Assembly (NCBI RefSeq): GCF_001644575.1
Contig: NZ_CP015596.1
Location: 5,084,001 to 5,148,000, forward strand
Reading direction: 5' to 3'
From: Mycobacterium adipatum
Lineage (GTDB): Bacteria > Actinomycetota > Actinomycetes > Mycobacteriales > Mycobacteriaceae
DNA length: 64,000 bases
Part shown: positions 42,944-53,059 of the stretch, piece by piece
Layout: every line of letters starts with the position of its first letter
How positions within the stretch are numbered: position 1 is the stretch's first letter
The notes under the pieces: generated by a model
The model's input: the letters and a program-made list of their open reading frames with translations, nothing else
Databases searched by the model: none
What the model was told of the DNA's origin: nothing
Program-made: the position numbers and the translations under genes

Positions 42944-44935
42944 TCAGCGGCGGCGGGCCCGCAGGTAGTCTCCGACCACCGCGGCGCCCAGCCCGTCCAG
43001 ATCCGGCACCACCACCCGCCCCCCGACCCGGCGCGCCACCTGGTCGATGAACCGGGCCAGTCCGGGGTCGCTGCCCAAGCGGAAGATGGTCAGCTGCGCA
43101 CCGATCGCGGCCAGCTCGTCGAACCCCTTCACCGTCAGCGCGATGGTGCGCGGATGCGGCGGGTAGTAGAAGAACGGCTCGGCGCCGTCGCCGAAGTCCT
43201 CCAGGTGCGCGGTCGGCTCACCGTCGGTCACGATCATCACCACCGGCTGCGCATTGGGATGCCTGCGCAGATGCCTGGCCGCCAGCGCCAGCGCGTGGTG
43301 CAGGTTGGTGCCCTGGTCCCGGACGCCCTCCATGGCGGTCAGCTCGGCGGCGCTGACGGTCCGCGCGTGCCGCCCGAACGCGATGATCTCCAGGTCGTCG
43401 GAGCGGAACCGGGTGCTCACCAGATGGTTGAGCGCCAGCGCGGTCCGCTTCATCGGCAGCCACCGGTTCTCCATCACCATGGAGAAGCTGGTGTCGACCA
43501 GCAGCGCGACCGCCGACTGGGTGCGGGTCTCGGTCTCGGAGATCTCGACGTCCTCGACGCCGAACCGCACCGGGCCGTCGACGGTGCCGGTTCCGGCTTG
43601 GCGCAGCACCGCATTGGTAGCCGCCGTGCGGAGCACGGCATTGGTGATCGTGCGGGTGACGTTCCACGGTTCGGTGTCCCCGAACGCCCACGGCCGGGTC
43701 GCCCCGGTCAGCTCGCCCGCCGCACCGGCCCGGCGGGTCTCCCGCTCACCGTGCCGCCCGGAAAGTTGTTGGGCCACATCCCGTAACGCGGTCTGGCCGA
43801 GCTGGCGCATCGCCTTGGGGGAGAGTCGGAACTGGCCGTCGGACCCGCGGTCCAGGAATCCCTGTTCGGTCAGTGCGCGCTCCAGATCGGCAAGGGTGCG
43901 CGCGTTGATCGCGGCCTCGTCGCCGAGCTGACGGGCCAGCATGTCCAGGTCGACGTCCTCCATGGTGGCGCCGGCGTAGCTCTGCGACAACTGTTCGGCC
44001 AGCTGCTCCAGTTCGCTGATATCGGCCAGCGCCTGGGTGCCCTGGCCCATCCCCATCGGGTCGTCGCCGCTGAACTCCTCCGAGCCGCCCCAGTCCTCGC
44101 CCGGCCGGGCGGCCTCCAGGTTGGCATCGAGCCGATTCAGCGCGTTCATCAGCGACGGCGACCCGAAGGCCTGCTGCGCCAACGCATCCAGTTCGGCCCG
44201 TTGGGATTCCGACAGGCTGTTGCGGAACCGCTGAGCGGCCGCGGCCCGCTTGGCCAGCGAGTCCATCAACTCGTCGACATTGCGCGGGTTCTCCGGGAAG
44301 TGCTGACCGTGCTCGGCCATGAACTTCTCGAAATCCTCGTCGGTGTCCGTACCGGCGGCGTGCTTCTCCAGCAGATCGTTGAGGTCATCGAGCATCTTGT
44401 TGATGGCTTGACGGTCCTCGTCGGTGGCGTTCTGCAGCGCTTCCTTCATCCCGGCGAAGCGTTGGTCGAGCATCTCCCGGCCCAGCAGATCCTTGATCTG
44501 TTCGTACTTCTGGCGGGCTTCCGTTGAGCGCCAGTCATATTCGGCGAGTTCCTGCACAGCCTTGGCCGGGGACGGGGACAGTGCGTCGATCTGCATCTCA
44601 CCGAAGCGCGCGTCGTCGTCCAGTGCCCGTGCGAGTTCCTTGCGCTCGGCCAGCACGGCCTCGTCGAGCAACTTCTTGACCTCGGCAAGGGTGCCGTCGA
44701 GATTGTTGCGCTGCAACAGTTCCCGGCGCCGACGGTTCACCTCGGCGGCCAGCCGGTCGGCCCCCGGCATGTTCTCGGTGCCGCGGCGCATCAGCTCCTG
44801 CAGGGCGCGGCGCGGCGAGGCCCCGGACATGACGTCCTCACCGATCGCGTCGAGCGCCTCGCGCAGATCGACGGGGGGCGCCAACGGGTCCGGCCCGCCG
44901 GTGTATCGCGAGTACCGCGAGAGATGTTTAGCCAT
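42944..44935 (-). CDS. VWA-domain protein paired with a MoxR ATPase (Rv0959 homologue)
   Basis: The 663-aa protein (ATG 44935) has a long helical N-terminus rich in Glu/Leu/Arg (about 1-430) and a C-terminal von Willebrand A domain with the MIDAS motif DTSFS in VALLVDTSFSMVMENRW and IVTDGEPT. It overlaps the ATPase gene by 8 bp, so the two are expressed together. MoxR/VWA pairs act as metal-chelatase-like or chaperone complexes that assemble or activate other proteins; the client here is unknown. Neighbours purH and Rv0966c match Rv0957-Rv0966c order loosely. Confidence 0.85.
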   Translation of the reverse strand: MAKHLSRYSRYTGGPDPLAPPVDLREALDAIGEDVMSGASPRRALQELMRRGTENMPGADRLAAEVNRRRRELLQRNNLDGTLAEVKKLLDEAVLAERKELARALDDDARFGEMQIDALSPSPAKAVQELAEYDWRSTEARQKYEQIKDLLGREMLDQRFAGMKEALQNATDEDRQAINKMLDDLNDLLEKHAAGTDTDEDFEKFMAEHGQHFPENPRNVDELMDSLAKRAAAAQRFRNSLSESQRAELDALAQQAFGSPSLMNALNRLDANLEAARPGEDWGGSEEFSGDDPMGMGQGTQALADISELEQLAEQLSQSYAGATMEDVDLDMLARQLGDEAAINARTLADLERALTEQGFLDRGSDGQFRLSPKAMRQLGQTALRDVAQQLSGRHGERETRRAGAAGELTGATRPWAFGDTEPWNVTRTITNAVLRTAATNAVLRQAGTGTVDGPVRFGVEDVEISETETRTQSAVALLVDTSFSMVMENRWLPMKRTALALNHLVSTRFRSDDLEIIAFGRHARTVSAAELTAMEGVRDQGTNLHHALALAARHLRRHPNAQPVVMIVTDGEPTAHLEDFGDGAEPFFYYPPHPRTIALTVKGFDELAAIGAQLTIFRLGSDPGLARFIDQVARRVGGRVVVPDLDGLGAAVVGDYLRARRR

Positions 44936-46319
44936 AGACGGTTTCACCCTCATCGGATTGCTTGTCGATGCGCTTGGCCAGGTACAGGCCCTCCAGCGCC
45001 AGCTCGATCGCTCCCGCCCGCTGTCCCTCGGTGTGCGCATCGAGGCGCTCGGCGATCTCGTCGAGCACCGGCAGTTCCGGAAGGGCGGCCAGGACGTCCT
45101 TGGCCGATACCCGCTCCCCCGTGGTGACCGGCGAGCCGGCCTCCACGGCGGCCACCAACGGGCCGACGTCGATACCGCCGAGCGCGCGGGAGGCGGTCTC
45201 GGCGGTGGCGCGGCGCAGCAGGTGCTCCATGACGGCCTGCTCGCGGCCCTCCTCGCCGGACTCGAACTCCAGCTTGCCGCGCAGCACGTCGATCACCGTG
45301 CCGAGGTCCACCACCCGGGCCACCGGATCCTGCTCGCCGAGGATGGCCCCGCGGTGCCGGGCCGAGGCGGCGACGGTCTCCGCCGCGGCGATGGCGAACC
45401 GCGCCGACACCCCTGAGCGCTGGTCGACGGCCGTGGACTCCCTCAGGGCGCGGGCAAACCGCGCGATGACGGCCAGCAGGTACTCGGGCACCTCGGCGCT
45501 CAGATGGGCTTCCTGGGCGATGACACCGACTTCGGCGTCGAGTTCCAGCGGATAGTGCGTGCGGATCTCGGCGCCGAAGCGGTCCTTGAGCGGGGTGATG
45601 ATGCGGCCGCGGTTGGTGTAGTCCTCGGGGTTGGCGCTGGCCACCACGAGCACGTCGAGCGGTAGCCGCAGCGTGTACCCGCGCACCTGGATGTCACGCT
45701 CCTCCATCACGTTGAGCATGGCCACCTGGATGCGCTCGGCGAGGTCCGGCAACTCGTTGACGGCCACGATGCCGCGGTGCGAACGCGGGATCAGGCCGTA
45801 GGCGATGGTCTCCGGGTCTCCGAGGCTGCGGCCCTCGGCGACCTTGATGGGGTCGATGTCGCCGACCAGGTCGGCGACGCTGGTGTCCGGGGTGGCCAGC
45901 TTCTCGGTGTAGCGCTCGCTGCGGTGGATCCAGCTGATCGGCAGGTCCTCGCCCGAGGTGGCCACCCGGCGGATCGACTCGGGAGTGATCGGGGAGTACG
46001 GGTGCTCGCGCAGTTCGGAGCCTTCGATCGCCGGTGTCCACTCGTCGAGCAGCCCGATCAGCGAGCGCAACAACCGCGTCTTGCCCTGGCCGCGCTCGCC
46101 GAGCAGCACGAAGTCGTGGCCGGCGATCAACGCCCGCTCCACCTGGGGCAGCACGGTGTCCTCGAAGCCGAACAGGCCGGTCCAGATCGCGGTCTCGTCC
46201 TCGCCGTTCGACAGCCGGGCCAGCAGGTTCTCCCGGATCTCGGCCTTGATGCCGCGCTCCTGGTGGCCGGCGGCGCGCAGCTCGCCGAGGGTGCGGGGCA
46301 GATCATTGGGTGACGTCAC
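44928..46319 (-). CDS. MoxR/magnesium-chelatase-like AAA+ ATPase (Rv0958 homologue)
   Basis: The 463-aa ATPase has Walker A LLGERGQGKTRLLRSL (about residue 70), Walker B-like GIVAVNELPDL, sensor ASANPEDYTNRGRIITPLKDRFGAEI, and a helical lid. GTG 46319 gives VTSPNDLPRTLGELRA, matching the remembered Rv0958 start; GTG 46328 is three codons earlier. It forms a unit with the VWA gene. The ATPase remodels or loads metal into partners in other bacteria; which protein it serves here is not known. Confidence 0.88.
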   Translation of the reverse strand: MTSPNDLPRTLGELRAAGHQERGIKAEIRENLLARLSNGEDETAIWTGLFGFEDTVLPQVERALIAGHDFVLLGERGQGKTRLLRSLIGLLDEWTPAIEGSELREHPYSPITPESIRRVATSGEDLPISWIHRSERYTEKLATPDTSVADLVGDIDPIKVAEGRSLGDPETIAYGLIPRSHRGIVAVNELPDLAERIQVAMLNVMEERDIQVRGYTLRLPLDVLVVASANPEDYTNRGRIITPLKDRFGAEIRTHYPLELDAEVGVIAQEAHLSAEVPEYLLAVIARFARALRESTAVDQRSGVSARFAIAAAETVAASARHRGAILGEQDPVARVVDLGTVIDVLRGKLEFESGEEGREQAVMEHLLRRATAETASRALGGIDVGPLVAAVEAGSPVTTGERVSAKDVLAALPELPVLDEIAERLDAHTEGQRAGAIELALEGLYLAKRIDKQSDEGETVYG

Positions 46320-46398
46320 GATGTCCACGCTACGACTGCTTGCGAGTGTGGGCTTGCCCACCTGACCGATCGGGGGCTTCGCGGCGCGAAAACTAACC

Positions 46399-46413
46399 AG
46401 TACCATCGGTACC
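46399..46413. promoter_or_regulatory. operator-like palindrome at the esterase start
   Basis: AGTACCATCGGTACC is an inverted repeat (GTACC/GGTAC) that ends directly at the GTG start codon, where a bound repressor would block expression. It shares its design with 33783-33797. Confidence 0.45.
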
Positions 46414-47424
46414 GTGAACTTGCATGAGTGGCGTGATCGGCCCAGCACGGTGAGCTTCGGACCCGCGTCGTGGCAGTCCCGCGCGCTGGGTGTGCTGACC
46501 GCGCTCACCCTGCGTCCGGTGCTCGGCCTGCTGACCGTACTGGGGTTGCTCATCAACCGGATCTGGCCGGCCGGACTGCAGCGCGCGCACCTCGACCTGA
46601 TCGACCGCCCGCTGCGCCTCATCCGGCCGTTGCCCGGCACCGTCGTCACCGAGCAGCGGCTACCGCACTGCCCGGCCGAGTGGGTGGTGGCGCCCGCCGC
46701 GCAGGGTTCGGATCGCGTCATCATCTATTTCCACGGATCGGCGTTGGTGACGCTCGGACTGAACTCGCATCGGCGGTTCGTCTCCAAACTGTCCGAGGCC
46801 ACCGCCGCGCAGGTGCTCAATGTCGGCTATCGGCTGGCACCGCAGGCCAGCATCGACGAGGCCGTCGAGGACGGACTGGATGCCTACCGGCACGCGCTGG
46901 CGCTCGGCTTCGAGCCCGGTCGCATCGTGCTGGCCGGCGACTCGGCGGGCGGACTCATCGCCGCCGACACCGCGCTGGCGGTACGCGACGCCGGCCTGAC
47001 GGTGCCGGCCGGGCAGGTGTTGTTGTCGGCGCTGACATCTGCCGACATGGACCTGAAGTATCGGGCCTTGAGGGATCACAAGGATGTGCTCTTCCCCTTC
47101 ATGACGGTGAAGTTCATCTACGACGTGTTCGCCACCGTCAACGGCACGCGTGAAGTGCCGACCATGCCCGCCGAGTCCAACTCGGCCGGACTCGGCCCGT
47201 TCCTGTTGCAGGTCGGCACGAACGAAATGCTGCGCAACGACACCTTCGTGCTGGCCGACCAGCTCGCCGCCGCCGGCGTCCCGGTGTGGGTTCAGGTGTG
47301 GGACAAGGCGATGCACATGTTCCAGCTGAGCTTCGACGTCAACCCCGATGCCCGGCGTGCGGTAGCCGAGATCGCCTCGTTCGTCGAGCACGTGACGTCG
47401 GCGGCACACGACGAGGCCGCCTGA
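46414..47424 (+). CDS. alpha/beta hydrolase, hormone-sensitive-lipase-like esterase
   Basis: The 336-aa protein starts at GTG 46414. It has an N-terminal amphipathic/hydrophobic region (about 30-50) and an HSL-type fold. The oxyanion loop is FHGSALVTLG where HSL enzymes have HGGG, and the nucleophile elbow is GDSAGG. The acid and His are likely in VGTNEMLRNDT and KAMHMFQLSFD. Substrate may be a short- or medium-chain ester. It is absent from the corresponding place in M. tuberculosis (from memory), so it is an accessory gene. The promoter region is short and contains the 15-bp palindrome. Confidence 0.82.
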   Translation: MNLHEWRDRPSTVSFGPASWQSRALGVLTALTLRPVLGLLTVLGLLINRIWPAGLQRAHLDLIDRPLRLIRPLPGTVVTEQRLPHCPAEWVVAPAAQGSDRVIIYFHGSALVTLGLNSHRRFVSKLSEATAAQVLNVGYRLAPQASIDEAVEDGLDAYRHALALGFEPGRIVLAGDSAGGLIAADTALAVRDAGLTVPAGQVLLSALTSADMDLKYRALRDHKDVLFPFMTVKFIYDVFATVNGTREVPTMPAESNSAGLGPFLLQVGTNEMLRNDTFVLADQLAAAGVPVWVQVWDKAMHMFQLSFDVNPDARRAVAEIASFVEHVTSAAHDEAA

Positions 47425-47436
47425 CCCGGTCCGCCG

Positions 47437-47489
47437 AGTGGCCACTTATCACACGCTTTTCGCCGATCCGCGTGTGATAACTGGCCACT
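47437..47489. repeat. 53-bp hairpin element, left copy
   Basis: Arms 47437-47456 and 47470-47489 pair over 20 bp with one mismatch and a 13-base loop. The outer sequence AGTGGCCA…TGGCCACT is repeated at 48421-48473. It follows the esterase stop by 12 bp, so it may also terminate that transcript. Confidence 0.8.
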
Positions 47490-47591
47490 GAGCCAGGTGG
47501 GGTTGTCCACAATGGCCGATCCGTCCCCAGGATGAAGGCCGTGCCGCCGTGCTGGCGCTGACCCGTCGTACATCTGCGCGACCCTCCACGC

Positions 47592-48464
47592 ATGACCATC
47601 CCGTTCGTGGGCACCGAGGCCCTGTGCGCCGGCACCGTCAGCCGCCGATCCCTGGAAAGACATCGGCGTCTGCACCGCAACGTCTATCTCCGCCCCGACG
47701 TCGAGCTGACGCCGGTGGTCCGGGCCCAGGCGGCCTGGCTCTGGTCGGACCGCATGGCAGTTGCAGGAGGCCTGTCCGCTTCGGCATTGTTCGGCACCCG
47801 TTGGATCGACACCGACGCTCCGGCCGAGTTGTTCCTGGTCAACGGCAAACACGCACCCGGTATCTTGATTCACCGGGACACACTTTGTACCGACGAGATC
47901 TGCGACATCGCCGGCATCGCCTCGACGACACCCGCACGCACGGCCTTCGATCTGGGCCGTCGCAAGGGGCTCCCGCGCGCCGTCATCCGGGTTGACGCGC
48001 TGGCGCACCAGACAGGGGTGACGGCCCGCGACATCGACCCGTTGATCGCCCGTCATCGCGGCGTCCGCGGGCTCGTCCAGCTTCGCACGGTACTCGAGCT
48101 GATGGACTGCGGCGCCGAATCCCCACAGGAAACCAGGACTCGACTGGTGCTCATCAAGGCCGGTTTACCGAAGCCACGCACTCAGATCCGGGTGCATCCC
48201 TACCGCCTCGATATGGGTTACGACGAATTCAAGGTCGGCGTGGAGTATGACGGCGAACAGCATTGGACCGATCCCGTGCAACGGGCGAAAGACATCGACC
48301 GGTTGGCGGATCTGGCCGCGCTGGGGTGGCGGATCATTCGCGTGAGCGCCGAGATCTTGCGCAATCGCCCGCAGGTGATGGTCTCCCGAACATGCCAAGC
48401 TCTACGCGCCGCGGGCGCCGAGTGGCCAGTTGTGACACGGATTTTGGGAGATCTCGTGCAATAA
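47592..48464 (+). CDS. DUF559 nuclease-fold protein with AbiEi-like N-terminus
   Basis: The 290-aa protein has an N-terminal winged-helix/AbiEi-like part (VSRRSLERHRRLHRNVYLRPD; TTPARTAFDLGRRKGL) and a C-terminal Vsr-related DUF559 domain. In the latter, ESPQETRTRL, VGVEYDGEQHW, and DIDRLADLAALGWRIIRVS line up with PD-(D/E)XK endonuclease strands. No partner toxin is encoded. Its stop codon sits inside the right hairpin arm, and a matching hairpin precedes it by about 100 bp. Functions could be DNA repair, restriction or antitoxin; none is shown. Confidence 0.7.
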   Translation: MTIPFVGTEALCAGTVSRRSLERHRRLHRNVYLRPDVELTPVVRAQAAWLWSDRMAVAGGLSASALFGTRWIDTDAPAELFLVNGKHAPGILIHRDTLCTDEICDIAGIASTTPARTAFDLGRRKGLPRAVIRVDALAHQTGVTARDIDPLIARHRGVRGLVQLRTVLELMDCGAESPQETRTRLVLIKAGLPKPRTQIRVHPYRLDMGYDEFKVGVEYDGEQHWTDPVQRAKDIDRLADLAALGWRIIRVSAEILRNRPQVMVSRTCQALRAAGAEWPVVTRILGDLVQ

Positions 48465-48473
48465 CTGGCCACT
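48421..48473. repeat. 53-bp hairpin element, right copy
   Basis: Arms 48421-48439 and 48455-48473 pair with three mismatches around a 15-base loop. Ends AGTGGCCAGTT and AACTGGCCACT match the left copy at 47437-47489. It overlaps the end of the DUF559 gene and precedes the convergent purH stop by 11 bp. Confidence 0.8.
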
Positions 48474-48484
48474 CGGGTCAAGTA

Positions 48485-50044
48485 CTAGTGCGCGAAGTGC
48501 CGTGCGCCGGTGAGGTAGAGCGTGATACCGGCGGCGGCCGCGGCGGCGGTCACCTCGTCGTCGCGCACCGATCCGCCCGGGTGCACGATCGCCTTCACCC
48601 CGGCCGCGGTCAACGTCTGCAGGCCGTCGGGGAACGGGAAGAACGCGTCGGAGGACGCCACCGCGCCCTGCGTACGCTCACCGGCGCGCTCCACCGCCAG
48701 CCGCGCGGCGTCGACCCGGTTGACCTGTCCCATACCGACGCCGACGGTGGCGCCGTCCTTGGCGATCACGATGGCGTTGGATTTCACCGCGCGGCCGGCC
48801 CGCCAGGCGAACACCAGGTCGGCCAGCGTCGCCGGGTCGGCGGCCTCGCCGGTGGCCAGCGTCCAGTTGTTCGGATCATCGCCATCGGCGTCGAGAGCGT
48901 CGCGCTGCTGCACCAGCAGGCCGCCGCTGATCGGGCGGAACTCCGCGCCGGCCTCCTGCGGCTGGGCGGCGACCAGGATCCGGATGTTCTTCTTCTTGCT
49001 CAACGCCTCCACCGCGCCCGGCTCGTACGCCGGCGCGATGATCACCTCGGTGAAGATATCGGCGACCGTCTCGGCCATGTCGACGCTGACGGTGGAGTTG
49101 GTGGCGATCACACCGCCGAAGGCCGACAACGGATCACAGGCGTGCGCCTTGGCATGCGCATCGGCCACCGAGACCGAGGACACTGCGATACCGCACGGGT
49201 TGGCGTGCTTGATGATCGCCACGCAGGTCTGCTCGTGGTCGAATGCTGCCCGCCACGCCGCATCGGCGTCGGTGTAGTTGTTGTAGGACATCTCCTTGCC
49301 GTGCAACTGCTCGGCCTGCGCCAGGCCCGGCCAGCCGGAGTCATCGCGGTACAGCGCGGCCGACTGGTGCGGGTTCTCGCCGTAGCGCAGCACGGCGGTG
49401 CGCCGCGATGTCGAGCCGACCCACCGCGGCAGCACGGCATCCTGCTCCGGGGCCAGTACCGAGACCATCCAGCCGGCCACCGCGACGTCATATTCGGCGG
49501 TGTGTTGGAAGGCCAACGCCGCCAGCTTCTTCCGCTCGGCAAGGGAGAACCCGCCGTTGCGCACCGCGGCCAGCACGCCGTCATAGCCGAGCGGGTCGAC
49601 CACCACGGCAACGCTGGGATGGTTCTTGGCGGCAGCGCGCACCATCGACGGTCCGCCGATGTCGATCTGCTCGACGCACTCGTCGGGGCCCGCGCCGGAG
49701 GCCACCGTCTCGCTGAACGGGTACAGGTTGACCACGACGAGTTCGAAAGGCGCGATCCCCAATTCGGTCAGCGCCGCCTCGTGTTCGGGCTTGCGCAGGT
49801 CCGCCAGCACCCCGGCGTGCACCTTCGGGTGCAGGGTTTTCACCCGCCCGTCGAGCACCTCCGGGAAGCCGGTGACATCTTCCACCGGGGTCACCGGGAC
49901 ACCGGCGCCGGCAATGGTTTTCGCGGTGGATCCGGTCGAGACGATGCTCACGCCCGCCTCATGCAGCCCGCGAGCCAGATCCACCAGCCCGGTCTTGTCG
50001 TACACGCTGATCAACGCACGCCGGATCGGCCGCTTGTCGCTCAT
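48485..50044 (-). CDS. purH: bifunctional AICAR transformylase/IMP cyclohydrolase
   Basis: The 519-aa enzyme does the last two steps of IMP synthesis. The N-terminal IMP cyclohydrolase domain has [21 protein letters not shown] and [21 protein letters not shown]. The AICAR transformylase domain has [11 protein letters not shown] and AFGGVIATN with the catalytic Lys-His, and ends [16 protein letters not shown]. It starts at ATG 50044, overlapping the purN stop by 4 bp. Order purN-purH matches Rv0956-Rv0957. Confidence 0.95.
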   Translation of the reverse strand: MSDKRPIRRALISVYDKTGLVDLARGLHEAGVSIVSTGSTAKTIAGAGVPVTPVEDVTGFPEVLDGRVKTLHPKVHAGVLADLRKPEHEAALTELGIAPFELVVVNLYPFSETVASGAGPDECVEQIDIGGPSMVRAAAKNHPSVAVVVDPLGYDGVLAAVRNGGFSLAERKKLAALAFQHTAEYDVAVAGWMVSVLAPEQDAVLPRWVGSTSRRTAVLRYGENPHQSAALYRDDSGWPGLAQAEQLHGKEMSYNNYTDADAAWRAAFDHEQTCVAIIKHANPCGIAVSSVSVADAHAKAHACDPLSAFGGVIATNSTVSVDMAETVADIFTEVIIAPAYEPGAVEALSKKKNIRILVAAQPQEAGAEFRPISGGLLVQQRDALDADGDDPNNWTLATGEAADPATLADLVFAWRAGRAVKSNAIVIAKDGATVGVGMGQVNRVDAARLAVERAGERTQGAVASSDAFFPFPDGLQTLTAAGVKAIVHPGGSVRDDEVTAAAAAAGITLYLTGARHFAH

Positions 50045-50673
50045 CCCAGAATCGCCTTTCGTCCGGTCCAGGTCACACCGCGCGTCGCCAGCGCGGCCAG
50101 CACGTCCACCAGCAGACGTCGTTCGACGCCCTTGATGCGTTCGTGCAAAGTCTCTGCCGTGTCATCCTCGTGCACCGCCACGGCCTGTTGCGCCAGAATC
50201 GGCCCGGTGTCCACCCCGCTGTCGACCAGATGCACGGTGCACCCGGTGATCCGCACGCCGTAATCGATGGCATCGGATACCGCGTGCGCTCCAGGGAAGG
50301 CCGGCAACAGTGCCGGATGGGTGTTCACGACCCGGCCCTCGAAGCGCGAAAGAAACTCGTTGCCAAGTATTTTCATGAAACCCGCGCTGACCACCAGGTC
50401 CGGCTCGTGCTGGGCGACCGCCTCGGTGAGCGCAGCATCCCAGGCGGCGCGGTCTCGATGGTCGCGCAGGCACACCTGGAAGGTCGGGATGGCGGCCCGG
50501 GCGGCCACGTCCAGCGCGGGGCAGACCCGGTCGGCGCCGACGGCCACCACCCGGGCCGGATAGTCCCCGGTGGCGGCTTCCACCATCGATGCCAGCAGCG
50601 AACCGGTGCCGGACGCCAAGACCACCAGCCGGGCCGGCGCGGTCGCCGGGATGCGGAGTGGTCGCTGCTGCAC
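50041..50673 (-). CDS. purN: phosphoribosylglycinamide formyltransferase
   Basis: The 210-aa enzyme transfers a formyl group to GAR in purine synthesis. Visible motifs are the phosphate loop [13 protein letters not shown], the folate/catalytic block [16 protein letters not shown] with Asn and His, and [10 protein letters not shown] with the catalytic Asp. It starts at GTG 50673. It is 10 bp after perM and overlaps purH, so all three may be one transcript. Confidence 0.94.
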   Translation of the reverse strand: MQQRPLRIPATAPARLVVLASGTGSLLASMVEAATGDYPARVVAVGADRVCPALDVAARAAIPTFQVCLRDHRDRAAWDAALTEAVAQHEPDLVVSAGFMKILGNEFLSRFEGRVVNTHPALLPAFPGAHAVSDAIDYGVRITGCTVHLVDSGVDTGPILAQQAVAVHEDDTAETLHERIKGVERRLLVDVLAALATRGVTWTGRKAILG

Positions 50674-50683
50674 CCGCAGCAGC

Positions 50684-52072
50684 CTAGTCGCCCTGTTCGG
50701 GTGGCTTCTCAGCGGTCACGTCCGGATGATCGCCGTCGGCGATGAAGTGCTCTTCGGGATCCAGCAGCGGATCGTCGGGATGCTCGATCGGCGGCGCGCC
50801 GAGTTCGAAGGACTCGGCATGCTCCGGCAATTCGGGTTGCGCGTCCAGCAGGACGACATCGGTGATCGCGTCCTCATCGTCGACCACGGCGGCATCCTCG
50901 AACACGGCGGCGGGTTCCGGCGCGGGCGCCGCGACTGGTTTCACCTTCTTGGGCCGACGCACCACGCCGCCGGCCATCGCGACGGTCAGCCCACCGATGG
51001 ACAGGAACCACAGGAACACCGCGGGCCCGAAGGTCACCTGGTCGACGCCGACATCACCGAAGTTGCCGAGCCGCCCTCCCCCGGCGTAGCCGAGCAGCGC
51101 CATGGTCAGCGCGGCCACCAGGGCGGCCACCGCGACCTTCGCGGCGGCGATCGGCCAGGGCGCGGCCCGGCGCGCGCACTGCTGGCCAAGAGCCACCGCC
51201 GAGACAGCGGCCACGATCAGCAGCGCCACCCAGATCGGTCCCAGCGGTGGCGTCGGGACGGCGGCGAGCACCGGCACGGCCGGGATGTCGCCGCCCAGCA
51301 CGGTGAACGAACTGAAGTTGGCCAGCCCGATATGGGCGCTGGAGCCGACGGCGACCGCCGCGGTGCCGACGAGCACGTTGGGGATGTAGAGAATCGACAG
51401 CAGGGTCAGGCTGAACTGACCGAACACCGAATCGGTGATGCCGAACAGGTCGTGCATGGTGCCCCAGTGCACGATGATCGAACCGGCGGCCACCACACCG
51501 GAGAGACCGAGCAGCGCGAGCACTCCGGCCGCGGCGCCGCGCACCGCCTCGGGCAGCCAGCGCGGCACCCGCGGCAGGGTCAGCAGGCGGCCCGTCATGG
51601 CCACGCCGATCAGCGCACCGATCGCGTGCACCGCCAGCACACCCGCGAAGGCCCGCGAGGCGTCCGGTGTTTGCAGCTCGGTGATCACCGAGGCCGCGTC
51701 GTGAATGACGGCCAGCGAGAAGGCCGCGATCAACAGCGGCCCGCCGAGTGCCGAGGCCACCACCCAGCGGACGACGAACCAGGACGACCGGCCGGCGGCC
51801 GCGGCGGTGGTGCGTGCGGTGCCCCACACCATCAGCAACACCGGCAGCAACGGCATCACACCGAGCTCGCGGCCGCCGATCGACACCGGCACCTGGTGCA
51901 CGCCGAGCCACATGCTGGCGATGGCGCCGAACGCGCCGGTCATATCGCTGTTGGCGATGAGCAGCTGGATCAGCGTCACCGCAGCGATCACACCGAGCGC
52001 GACGACCGATGGCCCGAACGCGACCCTGAGCAGGTCGCGAGCCTGTCGGGTGCCGACTGACCGGTTATCCAC
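50684..52072 (-). CDS. perM: PerM divisome membrane protein (Rv0955 homologue)
   Basis: The 462-aa protein starts at GTG 52072 ([20 protein letters not shown] matches the remembered Rv0955 start). It has about eight to ten membrane helices (residues 10-380) and an acidic cytosolic C-terminus. Conserved segments include [21 protein letters not shown] and [16 protein letters not shown]. In M. tuberculosis PerM stabilises FtsB and is needed for division during chronic infection and low magnesium. Its gene sits directly between purN and Rv0954, another divisome-linked gene. Confidence 0.9.
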   Translation of the reverse strand: MDNRSVGTRQARDLLRVAFGPSVVALGVIAAVTLIQLLIANSDMTGAFGAIASMWLGVHQVPVSIGGRELGVMPLLPVLLMVWGTARTTAAAAGRSSWFVVRWVVASALGGPLLIAAFSLAVIHDAASVITELQTPDASRAFAGVLAVHAIGALIGVAMTGRLLTLPRVPRWLPEAVRGAAAGVLALLGLSGVVAAGSIIVHWGTMHDLFGITDSVFGQFSLTLLSILYIPNVLVGTAAVAVGSSAHIGLANFSSFTVLGGDIPAVPVLAAVPTPPLGPIWVALLIVAAVSAVALGQQCARRAAPWPIAAAKVAVAALVAALTMALLGYAGGGRLGNFGDVGVDQVTFGPAVFLWFLSIGGLTVAMAGGVVRRPKKVKPVAAPAPEPAAVFEDAAVVDDEDAITDVVLLDAQPELPEHAESFELGAPPIEHPDDPLLDPEEHFIADGDHPDVTAEKPPEQGD

Positions 52073-52135
52073 CACTGGCTGGGTCGCTCCTCGCGCGGGT
52101 CTGCGCAACCGAGGTCCGGGTGCGCGACGCCCAGA

Positions 52136-53002
52136 CTACGACGAGGGGGTGCCGGACTGCGGTGAGGACTCCGGGTGTCCTTGCGGTGTCGCGGACGGCT
52201 GGGACGGCACCGCGGCGGTCGGCGCCGAGGAGCCCTGTTGCTCGTAGCCCGTCGTGTCGCCCGCCCTGGACGGCTGACCGAAGGCGGGGAACCCGGTGGG
52301 CGGCGTCGGCGGCCCGTTGTGGGCGCCGGACTGGAAACCACCGGTGTTCGGGGCGCCCTCGTAGCCGTACTGCGACGGATAACCCGGCCGCTGCTGCTGC
52401 GGTTGCTGGGCCGGTGCGCCGTACTGCTGGCCCGGCTGACCCGGCTGACCGTAGTACGGCGCGCCGTACTGGCCGTAGGGCTGCTGCTCGTAGCGCGGCT
52501 TGGGCACCGGCGGTGTGAGCACGCCCGCGTCGAACAGCAGGGCGGCGATGGCGGCGCCGGTCTGCAACAACGTCGCCGCGATGACCAGGTAGAGCCCCCA
52601 GCCGATGGACAACCCGGCCGGGGCGTTGATGACCTCGGCCAGCACCAGCAGGAACGACAGCGTGGCCGCCACGGCCACCAGCCCGGTGCGGGCCTTTTGC
52701 TTGGGCAGCAGCCCCACACCGGCGAGCAGCGCGGCGAGCACCGAGGCCGCGACGGCCAGGCCGAGACCGGGCGTGCTGCCGCTGGCGCTGCCGAACTGGG
52801 GGAAATCCGAGTTGCTGATGGTCAGCAACGGGCCGAAATTGAACGCGTAGGTCGCCAGGCCGAACACGGCGACGGCAGCGCTCAGGTAGCCAGGCAGCTT
52901 GCTGGGTCCCACCTCTGCGGGCTCGCCGTACTGCTGGGTGGGCGCGTACTGGTTGCCCTGCTGGACAGGCGGATATCCGGGGTTACCGGGCGGGTAAGTC
53001 AT
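52136..53002 (-). CDS. DUF5336 proline/glutamine-rich membrane protein (Rv0954 homologue)
   Basis: The 288-aa protein has a cytosolic Pro/Gln/Tyr-rich start (YPPGNPGYPPVQQGNQYAP), four membrane helices (about 38-165), and a long Gln/Gly/Tyr/Pro-rich tail (about 168-288). This matches the 34-kDa antigen family; Rv0954 has been placed in the mycobacterial divisome. It lies 63 bp before perM on the same strand. Low-complexity tails of this type often mediate protein clustering. Confidence 0.85.
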   Translation of the reverse strand: MTYPPGNPGYPPVQQGNQYAPTQQYGEPAEVGPSKLPGYLSAAVAVFGLATYAFNFGPLLTISNSDFPQFGSASGSTPGLGLAVAASVLAALLAGVGLLPKQKARTGLVAVAATLSFLLVLAEVINAPAGLSIGWGLYLVIAATLLQTGAAIAALLFDAGVLTPPVPKPRYEQQPYGQYGAPYYGQPGQPGQQYGAPAQQPQQQRPGYPSQYGYEGAPNTGGFQSGAHNGPPTPPTGFPAFGQPSRAGDTTGYEQQGSSAPTAAVPSQPSATPQGHPESSPQSGTPSS

Positions 53003-53059
53003 GACTCTCCTGTGTGAGCGATTTCGAACCCACGCTAGCGCACCCCGCTGGGCGGCGGC

